64,000 nt of DNA from Dermanyssus gallinae (taxonomy: Eukaryota > Arthropoda > Arachnida > Mesostigmata > Dermanyssidae). The translations under genes and the position numbers were made by a program. The notes below the pieces were generated by a model. It saw only the letters and a program-made list of their open reading frames with translations. It was not told the DNA's origin and did no database searches. The stretch covers positions 668,001 through 732,000 of the forward strand of contig QVRM01005378.1 of NCBI GenBank assembly GCA_003439945.1. The letters run 5' to 3'. Shown here in pieces: positions 59,869 to 64,000 of the stretch. Within the stretch, counting starts at the first letter, position 1; the number at the start of each line of letters is the position of its first letter.

Positions 59869-62800
59869 GTATGCATTTGTAGGAGTGTATCTATTCGCTC
59901 CGACAGAGAGTATGTGTCACGTCACGAGTCGCCGGCCATCGTACCATCTTATATATATATATATATATACAGGCTGTCAAAGTCTCGAGGTCAGTGATTG
60001 ATGATCACTGGCACCCATGGACGCTCATTGGTAACAAATCGTACATATGTATATATATACATATATATATAAATACATATATATATATACATACGAGTAT
60101 ATATGCAAACATACATGCGCGTATCACATGATCCATCATGGCAGCGAGCGAAAGCATCACAATAAAGACAACAAACAAAAAACAAAAATAATAAACTATT
60201 ACAACCACTATTACGACTACCACTGCTACTACTGCTACTGCTGCTGCTGTTACTATAAAGATGCGACACGTAATGTATCGCTACACACAAAGAACGCACG
60301 AAGATCAAAACGGAACAGGAGGACAGAAGAGAGGGGGGGGGAAGGCGCACACGTGCTTCCCTCGTGCTCTCTCTCTCTCTTTCTCTTGCATGTCGTCCGA
60401 TTGTACCTACGACCTTTGCTTTGCCCCTGCTCTGCTCTGCCCACCCTAGCTGGCAGGATGATTATTGTTAGTTCGGGGCACCCGAACGAACGTCCAATTG
60501 ATAGCGGATGTGGTCTCGGCACTTCGATTTCCCCCCAAAACACACGTGTACCCGCGCTCGACCGTACCTACGTTCCGTTGTCGTCTGGGTCGGATCGTCG
60601 ATCGCCGATCCATCGAGCGTACTCTCGATACGACTGCTGGCCGTATTCCTCCTGCTTGTTGTTTTTGTTGTTGTTTTTGTTGTTGTCGATGTTGTTGTCG
60701 TCAATGTTGTTGTTACTGCTGTTGTTGTTGCTTTTGTTGTTGTCGTCGATGTTGTTGTTGTTCCTGCTATTGCTGTTCTGTTGTCGCGGTTCTGAAAGTA
60801 GCAGACTGAGCAGTAAGTAGCCTTTGCTGACGACCTCCGAACGACCTTCAACATCCTCCATCGAACCCGCCGCCTGTGCCTCCGCCTCTTCATCTGCCTC
60901 TCCTGTTATGACCACTAGGAAGAAATACCTCGACAGTAACACTACTACCACTTCGGCCATCATCAGAACCAGCAGCAGCAGCAGGTGAAGAAAGGCTAAA
61001 GAAGGAGTGAACCTCCTCAGCAGATCAAGGAGCAACAATAACAACAACAGCAACAAAAGCAACAACAACAACAACAACAACAGCAACAACAACAACAACA
61101 GCAACAACAGCAGCAAAAACAACAACAACAAAAGCAACAACAACAACACCGACGCCAACAGAGCGCGCGATCGCAAACGGTGGCGTGATGACGACGCGAA
61201 GTGTTCCTACAGCTGCCGGGATGGGGGCTGAGGGCGAAAAATAAATACAGACAGCAGCATCGAAGGCTTCGAGGTACGTAGTAGTCTTCGATCCGGCGCC
61301 ATCGGGCAGGCAGGCCATCGAGCTCGTCGGCATCGTGCGGCTGCTGAGGTAGCCATGAAGACATACATTACCCGACCCAGGAGCATCTATCTACGTGTTG
61401 TCTACCTGCTCGCCGCTGCTGCTGTTGCTGCTATGGGGACAACGCAGGTCAACAACAATTAATGTTAGACATTGATTATCGCGGATTGCCGGTGGCAGCA
61501 GCAGATGCAGTAGCAGCGGCAACAGCGGTGGCGAGTCACGTTGAGGCTATCTACCTGTATGTTCCTTATCATATCGTCGTATTGTTCTGTTAATTATGGC
61601 GGCGTGGTGGATCTTGACAGTCGAGCGTCATATCACACAAGTTCATAGGTGAGTCATGTTGTAATTAGACCTAGGAAGCGCATATATGTATACAATGAGC
61701 GAGACAGAAAGAGAGAGAGAGAGAAAACAACGGTGTTCAACACCGAATGCCGTGTCACGAATACGGTCGTTTAGAGAAAAAAAAGCCAACAATAATGTGT
61801 AATGATGTATGCCTTCTTCCGCATCAAACACTTCAAAGTCAATTGTCCCTACGGACAGAGAGAGAGAGAGAGAGAGAGAGGAGTCGGAGCAGTGTGGGAG
61901 CGTTGTAAACAGAGAATAGCCTCTTGTTTTGACTGGTCAATCGGCTTCGGTCGTAGCTCCTGCATAGCTTTTGCAAACGTTTGAAGCGTTTTGCAAAGTG
62001 TATTGAAGGCCCGAACGCCGAAAGGGGATCTCTCTCTCTCTCTCTCTCTCGGCTTTAAATGATCCAAACACTCGTATTTGCTGTGCTGACGCCAGCTCCA
62101 TATGGCAAATTCAAGCACGTAACCATTTGCAAGCGGGCAAAGAAATGGCTCATGTTTATTGCAGCCCGTGTCATCGTGACAATGAACTAAACTATCGTTG
62201 TAGTAGTAGTTGTTGTTGTTGATGATGTTGTTGTGTATATTGCTGCTGCTGCTGTTGTCGTTATGGACGTCAGCGTTACCAAAGATGTAAGCCGTGGATG
62301 TTCATTGCGGGCGGGCCGGTCGGTGGTCAAGAAGAACGTTAGAAGAGAATCGTCGACAATGACATCGAGAAACATCTACTAAACTATGTTCTTCCTTTTG
62401 GACTTGGTCACTTCCCTCCTTGATGTGCACCACCACCACTGATGCCATATGACCATCCATCCACCACCATCATCACCACTATCATTACTAACAGTCATTC
62501 AGTCAGCTCCCTGCTGCTGCTCTTCGCACTCTTTGTATTCAGCTGCTGCTGCTGCTGTTGGGTCTACCCGCCGTACCGGTATTGCTACCGATCCGGATGC
62601 ACGCTTAATAACGCTCGACATGGTCGTGACGATTACGCGCGGGCGGCAGGACACAGGACCGGGTCCGGGGACGTGCACGACTCTGATCGGGCACAGAAAA
62701 TAGGCCGTAGTGGGTACAAGCAGCAACGGCGGCGGCATCACAGGTCGCAGGCACGTCGATCAATCGCTCCATCGACACGACGATACGATACAGAGACGTG

Positions 62801-63170
62801 CATGGCCGATGGAACTTGTTGCACCTGTCAACAGTAATGGTCGTCATGCTGATGGTGGCACCGAGCTCGCACAGTAAGAGCAAGATTAACAAATACAGCA
62901 GCAACAACAACAACAACAGTAACGTCAAGCGGCAGCAACAACAACAACAACAACAACAGTAACGTCAAACGGCAGCAATAACAACAGCAACTTCAAAAGT
63001 AGTGGCATCAGCAACAACAACAACAGCAGCAGCAACAATAACAACAACATCGACAGCAGCAGAAGCAATAACAATGACGGCAGCAGCGAGGCGCGAGGTG
63101 TGACTATCGCATCGTTACACATGAAGGCGGTCGAATGCGGGCGGATCTCACCTCGACTTCACAGCCCCGG

Positions 63171-63211
<41 letters not shown>

Positions 63212-63484
63212 TATTTAGATATATAGCTGCTGCTCGTGATGTTACCACCATTCTCGTTGTCAGCCATCACGATGATGATGCTGATGATGGTCGTGACTGT
63301 CGGAACGCATTCTTATTGCAGACTCGTCGTCTTCATCATCTTCAGCATCATCATGATGTGTGACGGTGTGTGAACTGGTGATGGTGTGTTTAAAGGCGAC
63401 ACAATAACAATCATATTCACGAGAAAGACGACAACAATGACAAAGGCGCCGCCACGAAATATATGTATATGCATAAAAAATAAA

Positions 63485-63488
<4 letters not shown>

Positions 63489-63538
<50 letters not shown>

Positions 63539-63599
63539 TATGTTATATATATATATATATATATATATTCTATGTTATATATATATATATATATATATA
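63489..63599. repeat. (TA)n array with a duplicated TATTCTATGT unit
   Basis: The array is interrupted twice by attctatgttatatatata, about 38 bp apart, indicating tandem duplication of a larger (TA)-containing unit. A related tgtatgttatataaagcaa interruption occurs near 63740. Confidence 0.93.
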
Positions 63600-64000
63600 C
63601 CAAGTCCCATTTATTCACACACTTAGTGTCGATAATACCTAAGCACACAGATTTGACTCGGCGTCGGGAGCTCGGAAATACAGTTACAAGAATTGTATAA
63701 AATATAGACATATACAATATACAAAGTATATATATATTGTATGTTATATAAAGCAATATATATATATATATATATATATAAATATCTTGCTTCCAAAAAA
63801 CTTTAGAAAAAAAAATCAGCGAGAGCAAGGCTCCTTCTGGCCTACAGAGCAAACAAAAACTACATCCAGATCACTAAAGTGAGAGAGTGACGCCAATGCA
63901 ACCAGCTAACTACCCCGAAACTAGGTGCAATAATAAAATCTTATGACCCTCCCCATCCGTATCATAGATTCGCCAGCGTTATTGCAGACACTACTGCAGG

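Overview
This is eukaryotic, very probably arthropod, genomic DNA. It carries one recognisable intron-rich gene set in repeat-dense non-coding sequence. The gene is the 3' half of a discs-large (Dlg/DLG1-type) MAGUK scaffold on the + strand. Eight exon segments run from about 132 to the stop at 34361. They encode, in order, an Asn/Ser-rich linker, PDZ3, SH3, a basic HOOK/hinge and the guanylate-kinase-like (GUK) domain. All seven introns are GT-AG, every exon phase matches its neighbour, and the joined frame is open for 538 codons plus stop. PDZ1 and PDZ2, normally upstream, are not seen and probably lie 5' of base 1. The species cannot be fixed from sequence alone. The long introns full of (TA)n and (TTG)n/(CAA)n, the mariner-type elements and the tRNA-derived SINEs fit an arthropod; a chelicerate such as a parasitiform mite is a guess.

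Layout. 1-292: linker exon. 293-18082: a 17.8-kb intron with many (TA)n arrays, five full-length SINE-A copies and a SINE-A fragment, a relic with LINE-type similarity, a 0.5-kb internally deleted transposon with terminal inverted repeats, and triplet arrays. 18083-18342: PDZ3 exon. 18343-27761: a 9.4-kb intron, partly GC-rich, with two SINE-B copies, a truncated SINE-A and a third tRNA-like repeat. 27762-34361: the compact SH3-HOOK-GUK exons, whose introns hold another SINE-B copy, relics of a mariner-type transposase and of reverse transcriptases, and a perfect 50-bp palindrome.

From 34362 to the end I see no second gene that I can call with confidence. The region holds a probable 3' UTR with one poly(A) signal at 35978, a nearly intact 1.3-kb mariner element (about 41008-42326) with one frameshift near the end of its transposase, a SINE-A copy, and two further short repeat families, each present as a pair. 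It also holds very long simple repeats, notably about 470 bp of TTG at 57073-57545. A possible terminal coding exon on the minus strand (49560-49715) could encode the C-terminus of a tail-anchored protein, but this is weak.

The most interesting material is the repeat ecology. At least three tRNA-derived or tRNA-like repeats occur, two SINE-B copies have clear target-site duplications, and SINE-A copies and one other short family are bounded by (TA)n tracts. Most long open frames here are poly-Leu/Val/Cys/Tyr-Ile translations of simple repeats and are not genes.
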